A DNA stretch of 64,000 bases. It comes from Lodderomyces elongisporus. Lineage: Eukaryota > Ascomycota > Pichiomycetes > Serinales > Debaryomycetaceae. Numbering within the stretch: the first letter of the stretch is position 1; each line of letters begins with the position of its first letter. The stretch is taken from NCBI RefSeq assembly GCF_030384665.1, contig NC_083679.1, forward strand, positions 868,001 through 932,000, written 5' to 3'. The position numbers and the translations under genes are program-made. A model generated the notes under the pieces. That model saw nothing but the letters and a program-made list of their open reading frames with translations. It was not told the origin of the DNA and made no database searches. Of this stretch, positions 1-10,900 are shown piece after piece.

Positions 1-465
1 AAGTACATGGTAAAAACACACTCACTTTATAACATTTATGTGCTATGAATTCTTACAAAAAAAAAAATAATGTTTTGTATTCTATTCAATTATATTTCCA
101 TTGAGAAACCATATACATGTCATCTTTATCGTGCTTCCATGTTCCTTCCTTGCGTTTCTATTTTTTAATTTTTTTTTTTTTCATATGATAATTGTAAATA
201 ACCACCACCAATGAAGCTTAAAGAGTTTCAAGAATCAATTTTTTTATATCACATTTCTATGACGTATACGAAACTTAACTATTTTGAAAAAAAAAGGTAA
301 GCTAGAGAATTGAACTTTCTTTTCTTTTCTTTTCTTTTCTTTTTTTTTCTTTACTGATTCTATCGAAATATTATATACTCTTTCTTTTCATTATATCATT
401 AGCATCTACCAATAAACTAATTAAATAAACTCCCAAAAAAAATAAAACATTACGTTACATCACAT
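1..465. other. Left-edge spacer, HSP90 3' flank
   Basis: No coding region is supported here. It is A/T-rich, with T-runs near 160-180 and a CTTTT repeat near 320-345. It holds the 3' untranslated region and terminator of HSP90, which reads right to left into it. Confidence 0.7.
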
Positions 466-2607
466 TTAATCAACTTCCTCCATAGCAGATTCAACTGCTG
501 GCTCTTCAGTAGCAGCAGTATCGGCCTTAGCGTCAGTTGACTCGGTTTGAGTTTCTGGCTCGTCATCATCAATGTTCAAACCCAAAGCAATCAATCTGTT
601 GATTCTTTGAGCAAAGCTGGATGGCTCTTCCAAAGTGAAACCCGAAGTCAACAATGCAGTGTCAAACAACAAGGTGGTCAAGTCCTTAACAGTCTTGTCT
701 TCAGCACCATCTTCTTCAACCTTCTTTCTCAAGGTTTGAATAATTGGCGATCTTGGTGAAAGTTCAAAAGTCTTCTTTGAGGACATGTATGAGGACATGG
801 TGGTGTCTCTCAAAGCTTGTGCCTTCATGATTCTCTCCATGTTTGCTGACCAACCAAATTGACCGGTTCTAATGGCAGCTGGAGCATCAACCAACTTGTC
901 AGAAATGATAACCTTCTCAACTTGGTCACCCAAGATATCCTTAACAGCCTTGGTCAATGGCTCAAAGTCCTTAGTCTCCTTTTCTCTTTGAGCTTTTTCT
1001 TCTTCAGTCTCCTCCAAGTCAAAGTCCTTGGTAATATCAACCAATTTCTTGTCGTCAAATTCCTTCAATTGCGTCATAGCGTATTCATCAATTGGGTCAA
1101 CCATGAACAAAACTTCAAAGTTCTTGGCCTTCAAAGCATCCAAGAATGGAGACTTTTCAACAGCCTTTAAGGACTCACCAGTGATGTAGTAAATATTCTT
1201 TTGGTGTGGTTGCATTCTTGTGACGTAATCGGTCAATGAAGTAGTTTCCTCAGTGGACTTGGTAGAGTTGTATCTCAACAACTTGGCCAAAGCTTGTCTG
1301 TTCTGGGTGTCTTCGTGAATACCCAATTTGATGTTCTTGGAGAAGGCGCTGTAGAATTTCTCAAATTGTTCTTGATCCTCAGAGATTTCTTGGAAAGTTT
1401 CAATCATCTTCTTGACAATATTCTTTCTAATAACCTTCAAAATCTTGTTTTGTTGCAACATCTCTCTTGACAAGTTCAATGGCAAATCTTCAGAGTCAAC
1501 AACACCTCTAATAAAACTCAACCATTCTGGGATCAACTCTTCAGCATCATCAGTGATAAAGACACGACGAACGTACAACTTGATGTTGTTCTTCTTCTTC
1601 TTTGATTCAAAAGCATCAAATGGTGCTCTCTTTGGAACAAACAAGATAGCTCTAAACTCTAATTGACCTTCAACTGAAAAGTGCTTAACAGCCAATGGGT
1701 CTTCCCAGTCGTTTGAGATGGACTTGTAGAATGCATTGTACTCGTCTTGAGTAATGTCTTGTGGGTTTCTAGTCCACAATGGCTTGACTTTGTTCAACTC
1801 TTCGGTTTCGGTGACTTCCTCCTTAACCTTTTTGGTCTTCTTCTCCTTCTTTCCATCTTCATCGTCAACTTCCTCCAATTTTGGCTTCTTCTCGTCGTCA
1901 CCTTCGGTTTGCTCTTCTTCATCCTTGGTCAAGGACTCATCTTCTGGAATTTCTTTTTCAACCTCCTTAGTAACAACCAACTCAATTGGGTAAGCAACGA
2001 ATTCAGAGTGCTTCTTAACAACCTCCTTGATTCTCTTTTCTTCCAAGTATTCCAACTGGTCCTCTTTCAAGAACAAACGCAACATGGTACCACGGCCCAA
2101 TCTTTCGTTTGTTTCGTCCAAGGTAACGGTAAACTTACCACCAGCATTAGATTCCCAAATGTATTGTTCGTCATCATTGTGTTTCGAGATAACTTGAACG
2201 TGGTCAGCAACCAAGAACAAGGAGTAGAAACCAACACCGAATTGACCAATCATAGAGACATCGGCACCAGCGCTCAAGGCCTCCATGAATGACTTAGTAC
2301 CAGACTTGGCAATAGTACCCAAGTTGTTGACCAAGTCAGCCTTGGTCATACCAATACCTGAATCTCTAATTTCCAAAACTTTTTGATCCTTTTGTGGAAT
2401 AATTCTAATGAACAATTTAGGTTCTGATTCCAACAATGATGGATCGCTCAAAGCTTGGTATCTAATCTTGTCCAAGGCATCTGAAGCGTTGGAGATCAAT
2501 TCTCTCAAGAAAATCTCTTTGTTTGAGTAGACAGTGTTGATAATCAAGGACATCAACTGAGAGATCTCAGCTGTGAACTCGTGTGTTTCACTCTTTGGGT
2601 CAGACAT
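466..2607 (-). CDS. HSP90: Hsp90 molecular chaperone
   Basis: ATP-dependent cytosolic chaperone of the Hsp90 family, 713 aa, close to the usual 705-710 aa of yeast Hsp90. The N-terminal GHKL ATPase carries the catalytic-Glu/Asn box [12 protein letters not shown] (Glu36, Asn40), DSGIGM (Asp82) and the GQFGVGFYS lid glycines. A highly charged Asp/Glu/Lys linker follows at about 213-285. The middle domain keeps the [12 protein letters not shown] loop with the ATPase Arg. The C-terminus ends in MEEVD, the docking peptide for TPR co-chaperones. The start is the ATG giving [11 protein letters not shown], which matches the family N-terminus. Codon use is strongly biased, as expected of a highly expressed gene. 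The upstream region carries a heat-shock element. The family assignment is certain. Confidence 0.99.
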   Translation of the reverse strand: MSDPKSETHEFTAEISQLMSLIINTVYSNKEIFLRELISNASDALDKIRYQALSDPSLLESEPKLFIRIIPQKDQKVLEIRDSGIGMTKADLVNNLGTIAKSGTKSFMEALSAGADVSMIGQFGVGFYSLFLVADHVQVISKHNDDEQYIWESNAGGKFTVTLDETNERLGRGTMLRLFLKEDQLEYLEEKRIKEVVKKHSEFVAYPIELVVTKEVEKEIPEDESLTKDEEEQTEGDDEKKPKLEEVDDEDGKKEKKTKKVKEEVTETEELNKVKPLWTRNPQDITQDEYNAFYKSISNDWEDPLAVKHFSVEGQLEFRAILFVPKRAPFDAFESKKKKNNIKLYVRRVFITDDAEELIPEWLSFIRGVVDSEDLPLNLSREMLQQNKILKVIRKNIVKKMIETFQEISEDQEQFEKFYSAFSKNIKLGIHEDTQNRQALAKLLRYNSTKSTEETTSLTDYVTRMQPHQKNIYYITGESLKAVEKSPFLDALKAKNFEVLFMVDPIDEYAMTQLKEFDDKKLVDITKDFDLEETEEEKAQREKETKDFEPLTKAVKDILGDQVEKVIISDKLVDAPAAIRTGQFGWSANMERIMKAQALRDTTMSSYMSSKKTFELSPRSPIIQTLRKKVEEDGAEDKTVKDLTTLLFDTALLTSGFTLEEPSSFAQRINRLIALGLNIDDDEPETQTESTDAKADTAATEEPAVESAMEEVD

Positions 2608-2916
2608 TGTGATTGATCAGTACAAGAATTTATGAATAATGTTACTGTTAATAACGATGGTAATGATGATCCAAGAAAAATGTAGATTGATGAAATTCAG
2701 AAAGAAAAAAAGAAAAGAGAAAGAGAAAGAAAGAAAGAGGAGAAAAGGATAAAAGAGTTTACACAGGAAATTCGATGGGAATTTATAAATTGGAAATTTT
2801 CAACGTGTGGGTAGTTTGCACAAACGCTCAATGTATCAAGAGAGAGATTGAGAAACAGAGAGAAAAAGCGAAAGAAAAAATGAAGACAAAAGAAAAAAAA
2901 AAAAAAATAGTCCGCA

Positions 2917-2934
2917 GAATATTCCATTAGATTC
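2917..2934 (-). promoter_or_regulatory. Gapped heat-shock element upstream of HSP90
   Basis: GAA at 2917-2919, TTC at 2922-2924 and TTC at 2932-2934 lie in the 5-bp register of Hsf1 binding units, with the unit at 2927-2929 missing. This is a gap-type HSE about 310-327 bp upstream of the HSP90 ATG. It fits Hsf1 control of HSP90, which is well established in yeasts; binding here is inferred from spacing only. Confidence 0.6.
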
Positions 2935-2943
2935 TACACCTAA

Positions 2944-2965
2944 AAGTATATCACGTGATATACTT
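2944..2965. promoter_or_regulatory. 22-bp perfect palindrome with CACGTG core
   Basis: Perfect palindrome whose inner 18 bp read GTATATCACGTGATATAC, centred on the E-box CACGTG at 2952-2957. The TCACGTGA octamer is the preferred site of Cbf1-type bHLH proteins. It lies 20-50 bp beyond the heat-shock element of HSP90. The function is inferred. Confidence 0.5.
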
Positions 2966-3233
2966 ATATGCACACTACTTTGATTTTGCACTATTTATTT
3001 TGCCACTATATGCTATTAGATATGTCCTTTAAAAAACACATTATAGATACTCATTTAGGAGGAGAGCTGAGGTTATGGATAGAGGAGGCACAAATTCCTG
3101 ATGGATTGGAAATATCGCGAACGCATTAGAACTTTCTAGATCCAACTATGAACATTTCACATGTGCTATCATTGAATAGAATGGAATCATTGAAGAATCA
3201 AGAAACAAAAAAAACAATCAAAAATCAAAAATT

Positions 3234-3304
3234 GGTAGCAAAATAGTAGCAAATCACTAGCAAATCAGTAGCAACAGTAGCATCAACTGCATCAACTGCA
3301 TCAG
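3234..3304. repeat. Short degenerate tandem repeat (GTAGCAAATCA, then CATCAACTG)
   Basis: About three copies of an 11-mer GTAGCAAATCA-like unit followed by two to three copies of CATCAACTG. It lies just beyond the RAD14 stop codon, so it would fall in the RAD14 3' flank. No function is evident. Confidence 0.5.
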
Positions 3305-3346
3305 CATAGAGTTGTAGTGTATGCAGCAGCCAAGATATATTTTCTA

Positions 3347-4650
3347 CTATATAATTACTTCTTCGACCTCTACGCCACAATCTATACATCTCTTTTTAAC
3401 CAAGTTTTTACCAATGGTGAGTGGAGCTGACCAGTCGTGAGCGTGCCGTTCATCAAGTGCTTTCCCATCTCTCAATTTCCTTGTGTACTCCTCTGCCCTC
3501 GTCTTTTTCCTCATCTCTCTCAACGCGTCTTGATACTTCTTTTCTTTCCTCTTCAACTTATTCAGCTCGCGCTTTTCCCATTCTAAATCTAGTCCTTCAG
3601 GCGACCCCCACTTCTTCCATGCAAACTCTTCGACTTGAAACCGTAAAAACAATTGCATCTTGCTATAACCATGTGGGTTGGGTTTTTCAATTCTCGGTAA
3701 GAGCGAAATGTCTTGCAATTCTGGCTCGGTAAGAAGATAATCCTCTTTGCACTCAGTCTTGACCAATAATGAATATTTTTCCGGCATCTTCCTCACACAT
3801 GCTCTGCATGCCCGTACTTTACGGAAGTTAGTATACAAATTCAAATCAATATCCATTGAATTGCACTCAAAGCATCTCGGCGCCGTTTCCAAGTCCACTG
3901 GCGGTGGTGCATTTTTTATTCGCTCCAATTCCTTTTGTTTCTCTTTCCATTCTTGAAGCGTTTCCTCATCGTGTAGTTTCCTTTGCTCGTCATGAATGAA
4001 CCCCCCTCGTGAATCTTGCATAGTGGCAAAGTCATACTCTATATAATCTTTCTTTTTTATTGGCGGAGGCTGGTACTTATTTGTTTTGCCAGCAGTATCA
4101 AATATAAAATCCTGTTTGTTTTTATTTAATCGAATGTTGTCCATGTCGACAGCAGTTGCAGTACTTTCTCCACCACCACCATTATTATTATTATTATTAT
4201 TTCTCTGCTCTTGTTGTTGTGTCCCCTTTTCTTTCTGATCTCGAATTCGATTCTGTATCTCTATTGCACGCAATCTATTCTGCTCCACTTTCTCAATTTG
4301 CTCAGCTGTCTTGTTACGCTTAACAGATCCATCCGGTTCAAACTCAATAAACTTGGACTTGAGAGAAATTGATGGTTGGTCCAAAACCTGACTAAATGGT
4401 CGCTTAGATGAAGTCGACGAAGCCGAAATGTCTTTTGGCGTTGCATTTGGTACAATGGTAGAGTCTGCAGTTGCTCCAGGGTTGCCCTTTTTCCTAAGAC
4501 GTTCCTGTACCCTAGCACGATTTGCTTCCTAAATCATTAGTTAGTATCTCCATAAAGATGCTGTCGCAATAAATAATTCTCACAAAGATGGTACTGATTA
4601 CATACTATTTTCTGTCTCTGGACATCGGATATATTTCGTGCTTGACTCAT
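3347..4650 (-). CDS. RAD14: Rad14/XPA DNA damage-recognition protein (two exons)
   Basis: Nucleotide-excision-repair damage-verification protein of the XPA/Rad14 family, nuclear. Exon 1 is 4606-4650 (15 codons, ATG) and exon 2 is 3347-4528, joined across a 77-nt intron to give 408 aa. Splicing joins QRQKI to EANRARVQERLRKKG, reproducing the conserved Rad14 N-terminal EANR...RLRKRG segment, which supports the exon model. The zinc finger has Cys234, Cys237, Cys256 and Cys259 (C-x2-C-x18-C-x2-C). It is followed by the conserved TECKEDYLLTEPEL and EKPNPHGYSKMQLFLR segments of the DNA-binding domain and the KKWGSPEGLDLEW block. A C-terminal Cys pair (CIDCG) is also typical. A poly-Asn stretch lies at about 125-131. 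Exon 2 has no ATG near its 5' end, so the short first exon is needed. Confidence 0.95.
4529..4605 (-). other. RAD14 spliceosomal intron (77 nt)
   Basis: On the minus strand the intron begins GTATGT (4605-4600), carries the perfect branch-point heptamer TACTAAC (4546-4540) and ends TTTAG (4533-4529). The branch point is only about 11 nt from the 3' splice site. The reading frame and protein homology agree on both sides. Confidence 0.93.
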
Positions 4651-5084
4651 TGGTACTGGTAATAATATGGTAAGAAAACTTCGGATATGACTTGCACTAT
4701 TAATGAGGTTTGCTTTCCTTCCCCAAAAGAGTCACAATCACAAAGATGGCGAAGATCATGATACCATCATGATCCCATGATTCCACGATGGGTTGCCGCG
4801 CGTTTGCATAGTAAAATTGACAGCCCTCAAAAGCCCCCACATTTTATATAGTACAGCAAACCCACACAACGTGCACTAGAAAATTCTAAACATACAGAAT
4901 TATGAAAAAAAAAACCCACAACCCCCTCCTTCCTTTAACACACACGCAGACACATTCTTGACAAACTGTTTATATACAAGTATCAGGAAAAAGTAAAAAA
5001 ATCTATCATTCATTAAAAATTTATCTACAACCGTAGAATATCTATTTTTTTTTTCTTTTTTTTTTACTCCCTCTTCCCCACCAC
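4651..5084. other. Spacer: RAD14 promoter / HIS7 3' end
   Basis: Both neighbours read leftward, so this holds the RAD14 promoter and the HIS7 3' flank. It contains ATGAT-rich imperfect repeats around 4745-4790 and A/T runs at 4905-4915 and 5040-5065. No further gene is seen. Confidence 0.6.
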
Positions 5085-6896
5085 TCATAATTCTACAGTA
5101 TCATCCAATCTGACATCCATCTTGGCCTCGTCCTGCAAAAAGTGTTTCACTTGATTCACAGTATATTCGCCACGGTGGAATAACCCTGCACCCAATGCAG
5201 CATCTATACCACATTCCATTTCAAACACTTCTTGGAAATGTTTTGGATTACCAGCACCAGAACTAGCGATAACTGGTATCGAAACTTGTGACTTGATCTG
5301 ATTCAACAATTCTAAATTGAACCCAGCATTGGATCCATCATGGTCAATGGAATTTAGTAAAATCTCACCAGCACCCAACTCCTCACAAGCTTGACAAAGC
5401 TCAAGTGCTCCCAATTCATGGACTTTACGACCACCTTGTGAAGTGACTTGGTAGTAACAATATTGTTCGCCATTTGGTCCGTATCTTGTCGAGTCTGTAA
5501 TGTGAATAGTCTGCATTGATGTGTCACTTGGCGATTTGACATAAAAGCGCTTTGGATCAACAGAAATCACAACGGCTTGATTTCCAAAAGTTTTGGAAAT
5601 TGTTTCGATTGCTGATGTACCTTTCTTTTGCTTATCGTTTGCATAATACTCTTCTGCAATACGAACAGCATCTGATCCAATACTAACCTTATCAGCACCA
5701 GAGCGGAAATAAAGATCAGCAATTTGACAAGCAGGAACCATTTTACCTGTCTCTGGGTCCTCCATATCTTTGATACCTCCACCCACTGTGAGTGGAACAA
5801 AAATTGTCTCGGCTGCTTTCTGCAACACTTGCAACATTGGCAAATCCTTCAATGGCGAGTTTCTAAATGATGTTATGTTCAAAAATGTGATTTCGTCAGC
5901 ACCTTGAAGGTAGTATCGCGTAGCAAGCTCCACAGGTTTACCCAAGTTCCTCACTTTAGCCTTTTCTTTCTCTTTCGCATTCGCATTTCCAGAATCTTCG
6001 CCTCCAGATGGAGCTGTTTCTCGCACATTGTATTGGTCCCCTTTAGTCACCACCAAATCACCATCGTCATTTGTTCTCACATCTAAACAGGCAATTATTC
6101 TTCTAGTTAATCCACTCAATGTTTTCTCGACACCAACAGGTTGTTCTTGGACATCTGAGTGGTGAACATCAGCATATTTCTCACCCTCAAGGAAACTCTT
6201 GATAATCTTTAATCCGGCAACACCCGATTTTTCAGGATGAAATTGTGTAGCAAACAAGTTACCTTTGCTGATTGCAGCAACAAACTTTTCCGATCCATAC
6301 CTTGCAAGGGCAAAATTCCATCCTTGTGTCTTTAAGTTTTCAATTTGTTGCAGTTGCAAATCATCAAGAATAGCAGCATATGAGTGAACAAAGTAGTACT
6401 TGTTTCTCAAATTCATACTGAATAGAGACTTACCAGCAGGTAACTCTTCTTCTGAACCCACGGTAATCTCTTCAATACTATTCCATCCAATGTGCGGTAC
6501 CGCTTTTTTGATGTTTTGAGCCTTGTATTCTGGGTCATTGACGTCAAATTTTTGCAAATTCAAGTCCAATATGCTCAACCCCTTCTCACCAGGACTTTCT
6601 TCTGAAGTCAGCACAAACGCTTGTAGTCCAACACAGATGCCCATAAGACACCTGTCCTTGGCGATGTAGTTTCTGATGTGTTTATCCAAGTTACGTTCGT
6701 AGATTTGTCTGACAAAGTGGGCATAGTTACCAACACCTGGAAAGATCAATTTTTCAATTTGAGAATCTTCAGCAAGAAACTCGGCTTCATTGTGGATAAA
6801 TCTAATTTCGTATGATGGGTTGATTTTCTTGATGGCATTCGAGAGGGATTGCAAGTTTCCACTCTCAACGTCAATCACATGGACTACCTTTGTCAT
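5085..6896 (-). CDS. HIS7: Imidazole glycerol-phosphate synthase (glutamine amidotransferase:cyclase)
   Basis: Bifunctional fifth-step enzyme of histidine biosynthesis, 603 aa against 552 in S. cerevisiae. It turns PRFAR plus glutamine into imidazole glycerol phosphate and AICAR. The N-terminal class-I amidotransferase (about 1-240) has GVGNYAHF, the nucleophile Cys88 in MGICVGLQ, and the His220/Glu222 pair in QFHPEKSG. The C-terminal HisF barrel starts near 264 with ACLDVR (Asp272), followed by FLNITS, VPLTVGGGI, DKVSIGSDAV, the second catalytic Asp in VVISVDPKR, LNSIDHDGS and IPVIASSGAG. The extra length lies mostly in a Ser/Gly/Lys-rich loop after GDQYNVRE (about 296-315). The ATG used gives the conserved VVHVIDVESGNLQSL start. 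A Gcn4-type site lies upstream. Confidence 0.98.
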   Translation of the reverse strand: MTKVVHVIDVESGNLQSLSNAIKKINPSYEIRFIHNEAEFLAEDSQIEKLIFPGVGNYAHFVRQIYERNLDKHIRNYIAKDRCLMGICVGLQAFVLTSEESPGEKGLSILDLNLQKFDVNDPEYKAQNIKKAVPHIGWNSIEEITVGSEEELPAGKSLFSMNLRNKYYFVHSYAAILDDLQLQQIENLKTQGWNFALARYGSEKFVAAISKGNLFATQFHPEKSGVAGLKIIKSFLEGEKYADVHHSDVQEQPVGVEKTLSGLTRRIIACLDVRTNDDGDLVVTKGDQYNVRETAPSGGEDSGNANAKEKEKAKVRNLGKPVELATRYYLQGADEITFLNITSFRNSPLKDLPMLQVLQKAAETIFVPLTVGGGIKDMEDPETGKMVPACQIADLYFRSGADKVSIGSDAVRIAEEYYANDKQKKGTSAIETISKTFGNQAVVISVDPKRFYVKSPSDTSMQTIHITDSTRYGPNGEQYCYYQVTSQGGRKVHELGALELCQACEELGAGEILLNSIDHDGSNAGFNLELLNQIKSQVSIPVIASSGAGNPKHFQEVFEMECGIDAALGAGLFHRGEYTVNQVKHFLQDEAKMDVRLDDTVEL

Positions 6897-7150
6897 TTTA
6901 TCCTGCTACAACGGTAGGTACTATGTTATGATATGCTACTTTGACTGTATTAATATGTGTTCAATTGCAAAAACAATACAGGAAAACCAAAAAAAGGTAC
7001 CAAAAAATCAGAACAAAGAAAAAAAAAAAAGAAATTATAATAAACTTCGTATGATGATGAGAAAGTCCGCTATTTGTCTAATGGTGGAGATCCATCACAA
7101 TTGATTTCTTTTCTTTTTTTTTTTCTCTTTCAAAGTTACTCACACCGCAG

Positions 7151-7158
7151 TCACGTGA
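7151..7158. promoter_or_regulatory. TCACGTGA E-box (Cbf1-type)
   Basis: Palindromic TCACGTGA octamer about 255-262 bp upstream of the HIS7 ATG and 10 bp from the Gcn4-type site. Cbf1-type binding is inferred from the motif. Confidence 0.45.
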
Positions 7159-7167
7159 TGTTTTGGA

Positions 7168-7174
7168 TGAGTCA
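7168..7174. promoter_or_regulatory. Gcn4-type site TGAGTCA upstream of HIS7
   Basis: Exact AP-1/Gcn4 consensus TGA(G/C)TCA, 272-278 bp upstream of the HIS7 start. Gcn4 control of histidine genes is well established in yeasts; use of this copy is inferred. Confidence 0.55.
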
Positions 7175-7936
7175 AGAAGTTTGTTGAGAGTAAATGACAA
7201 ACATCGTTAATAAATACAAAACTTTACGCCAATGTCATGTACCAAAAAAAAACCTGATTAGACAATATTGTATGAAGATATATACTTCTATATCGATACA
7301 ATGGTTATGGCAAAAAGAAGAAGAAGAAGAAGAAACAAAAAAGAGAGAGAAGGAAAAAATGATTTGTGTTGGAAAAGGTATTTGCCATGTTGAAGTGATA
7401 TTCCAGTATTACTAAACAGTAGATTGTAGTAAACCAAACCAGAAAACCTTTTTTTTTTCATTTCTTTCTAGTTGTAGGAACCAAACAAGCAAACATTTGT
7501 ATTCTATAGATAATTCACACAGGCAAGTATAGTTAAATATTTGTAATTTTGTAGAATTGTATTGATTGAATTAAGCATAAATTTTTTTTCTTTTTTTATT
7601 CTTCTGTGAATATTGCCTCTCTAAAACACTGGATAGACTGTTGAGGAATGTAGGTACTACTATTATTCTTATTATTATGTTCTGTTCTGTTCTGTTCTGT
7701 ATTTTCGGAGACTGATCCGCATTTCTATTCTCTGTAGACCCAATCTTTGTAATCTCCTAAAGTCCACAATTTTGTGTTAAATTCTTTGTAATTCCGTGTT
7801 GGTAGGCAAACAGAATACATTACCCAGGGTCTACACCACTTGATTTTTATTCTTTTATTCCATTCTTCTTTCCTTGATCACATCAAACAAATAAACAAAC
7901 AAGCAAACAAGCTAGCAAAAGAACAATAAGCAAAAC

Positions 7937-10900
7937 ATGATCAACTTTTCAGGACAAACAAGAAAAAGAACGGTTAACTTGGGTGATCGAAAAGGGTTTC
8001 GCAGCGACAATAATTTCTTGCAACAGTCCATCCAGCAACGTAAAGAACGAGAGGAACAACGACGGAAGGAGAAAGCAGCAATAGTCATTCAACGAAAAAT
8101 TGTGGAGTACTTAAACACCAGTAAACAAGCTTGGGGTAAACTAATTGAATGGAAAGAATCTGCGACACTACTACAAAGGAGGACAGAAAGTCTAGATGTG
8201 TTTGACTCTTACCAATCTACTGAGCTTATAAAACCGATCAATGAATGGCTAGACGAGGGTATACGTCTTGTTCGATGGTTTTCCAAAAAAGCATTTAACC
8301 CAATGGCATTGCTGGAACTTTTACTTACTTTACAATCAAGTAAACAATTAGTTGAGCTTAGTGGTTTGTCCAACCTGTTCAATCAGTCGACTTTAAACTT
8401 GAATCTAACGATGGGGGGAAGGATACAAAACCTTATTGCAGTGTTATCACCCATACTTTGCAACAAAAGACTGTCAAGAGAATTAGAATTGACCACATTT
8501 AATGTAATAGTCAACATCCAAGCCAATGAGATAGTGTACAGCGATGTACAACTAACATCTTTGATTAGTTGGCTTGGATCATATCAGGAAAAAGGTGAAA
8601 ATAAAATTGCGTTACCAGAAAAAGTAGTTGAGCAGGCCATGGATATGGTGTACAGAATTGGACTTGGTGGCACAGGGAGAAATTTTGAGCATAAGAACCT
8701 GGTATCACTTTTGTTGGCACTTTCATTGGCATATAATCAACCTAACCTAAATTATTTACACACTTTAAGAGAAAACGCAAAATATTGCAACGCCGATATG
8801 TTTCACAAGCTACAAAATAGCATTCCAAATGAAAAACTCCCTTTTATGTTGATCAATTATTTGATAATTCATGGAGACGAGGAGTTTGTTGTTCAAGATT
8901 ACATCATTATTAGTCTTTTGCTTCGTTATTTTAATGGCGCTGTTTGCGATGACAACGAGATATTTGGTGTTGGAGAAGACGATGATTTGGAGAAACCCAA
9001 CGAAAAACATTCTGCAGTGATTGTTAACAAAAAGCAACTTGAAGTGTTGAGAATACTATATACTAGAAATTTTTTACAGGGAGTGTTTCATTTTTTCAAA
9101 TTCAATGATAAAAGAGATAAAGAACATAATTTGCAAAAAATGCAAACGCAAACGCAAACGCAAGAACACACACAAGAAAACGATTCTGAATATGATACTT
9201 CTTTTTTGACAGAGGATCGATTGGTACAGGATATGAGTATATGCATTCTCTCAAGGCTTGTGACATTGCGCCCTCAATGGAAACTGTTGGTTTTCAATCA
9301 AATCTGCGCTACAAATTCTGTACACCTAATACATTGCCAATTGAGAAAAAATAGCTCGTTTAACCAGATTGAGCAGGACTCTTCTTCTGAATTGATTCCT
9401 CGAGAAAAACTTCAACAATCTTTTGCAACAGCAGAACTTTGGGAAGGGATTGCATTATACCATGAGGTCATTTCTTATTGGCTACTCATTTCGCTTGATC
9501 ATGAGATATTTAGAGAAGTTGATACGAAACAACTTTTGAGCGTTGCTCAATTCACCAAAAGAGTTGTTTTGACATTGTTATACAACGAGGATCTACAAAG
9601 TGAAGCTGTGAACTTGAAGAACGTTTGCTTAAGATTGCTAAACCAGTTATACGTTAAAAATTTGCGGGTAAATTTTCTCCCTGATGATTTTTGGACTTTA
9701 AAGCAAATACATATTGATGTGGACAAGATAAATATGCATATACTTGCCGATCTGTTATCCAAAACGCTTTACGATGATGAGGATGACATAGACGAGGAAA
9801 ATTTGACATGGAGGAAAAAACCTGAGAATAATCCATCACTGGTGTATGCTGCACTTGAGATCTTGAAACACGCACCCTACTTTATTGCATTTCGAGATAG
9901 AGTAAAAATCTTTCAAGAATTAATTGAGCATGATCGAGAGATGAATTTTTCTGCTTCCCGATTTGACCAGGAGGGTTTAGCAGGAAATATTCGTCGTGAA
10001 CATGTTTTAGAAGATGCGTTTGCAGCCTTTGCATCAACTGGCTCTCAATTTAAGCAACGTATTAGAGTTCACTATGTCAATCAGCATGGACCAGAAGCCG
10101 GCATAGATGGTGGAGGAATTACAAAGGAATTGCTCACTGGTGTAACAACCGAAGGATTTGACCCCGAAAATGGCCTCTTTCAAGAATCCTCCGATCATCG
10201 AATATACCCAACAACTGATTTGGGGAATACTTCTAGCCAAATCTTTATAACTGGTACTGGCACGGGTACTGAAGTTGGAAGTGGAAGTGGAAGCAGAAGT
10301 GGAAGTGGAAGTGGAAGTGGAAGTGAAAGTGACTTTGAGCTCATGAAGTTGAAGCTTGACTACTTGAGGTTCATGGGAATGTGCGTTGGTAAATGTATGT
10401 ACGAAGGCATTCTTATTGATGCTTCCTTTGCTCCATTCTTTTTAAACAAATGGTGCCACGACTCGTTTAAAAACACAGTGGATGATCTCAAATATATGGA
10501 CGTTGAATTGTATAACAACACCATAAAGCTTTTGGATATGAGCTCTACCGAGCTTGATGCTTTGGATTTAACATTTTTCATCAATGAAAGAATATCGGGC
10601 AACACCAAAATTGTGCAATACGATTTATTACCCAACGGAAGCAAAATCAAAGTGGACAGGTCAAATGTTCACTTGTACAATCACAAGTTTGCCGATTTTA
10701 AACTAAACAAATCGTTAGCACAACAGACAAAGCATTTTTTGTCCGGCGTTCAAAGCATAATTCCCCTCCGTTGGCTTACCCTATTTGATTACCATGAGTT
10801 GCAAATGTTGATCTCGGGAGGTGAAAAGGCGATAGATGTAGACGATTGGAGGAGAAATGCTGTTACTAATGGGTTTGAGTTTGATGATACAACATTGAAC

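Larger units (their letters stand above)
2608..3346. promoter_or_regulatory. HSP90 promoter / RAD14 3' spacer
   Basis: Spacer between HSP90 (reading left) and the 3' end of RAD14. The proximal 90-300 bp upstream of the HSP90 ATG is purine-rich on the + strand. It contains a TATAAATT box near 2784-2791, a heat-shock element at 2917-2934 and a palindromic E-box at 2944-2965, each listed separately. The RAD14-side portion is A-rich with a short degenerate tandem repeat and no open reading frame of interest. Confidence 0.65.
6897..7936. promoter_or_regulatory. Divergent promoter region HIS7 / HUL5
   Basis: Bidirectional intergenic region of about 1 kb. The HIS7 side carries a TCACGTGA octamer at 7151-7158 and the Gcn4-type TGAGTCA at 7168-7174. 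A GAA-rich microsatellite sits at about 7315-7336, and TCTGT/TGTTC repeats at 7679-7702. The HUL5-proximal end is rich in CAAACAAG repeats just before the ATG, typical of an A-rich yeast leader. No gene is supported inside. Confidence 0.6.

Noticed and set aside
1747..2292. 181-codon open frame on the + strand inside HSP90
   Set aside because: It is antisense to the Hsp90 coding sequence and arises from its biased codon use; no independent protein features.
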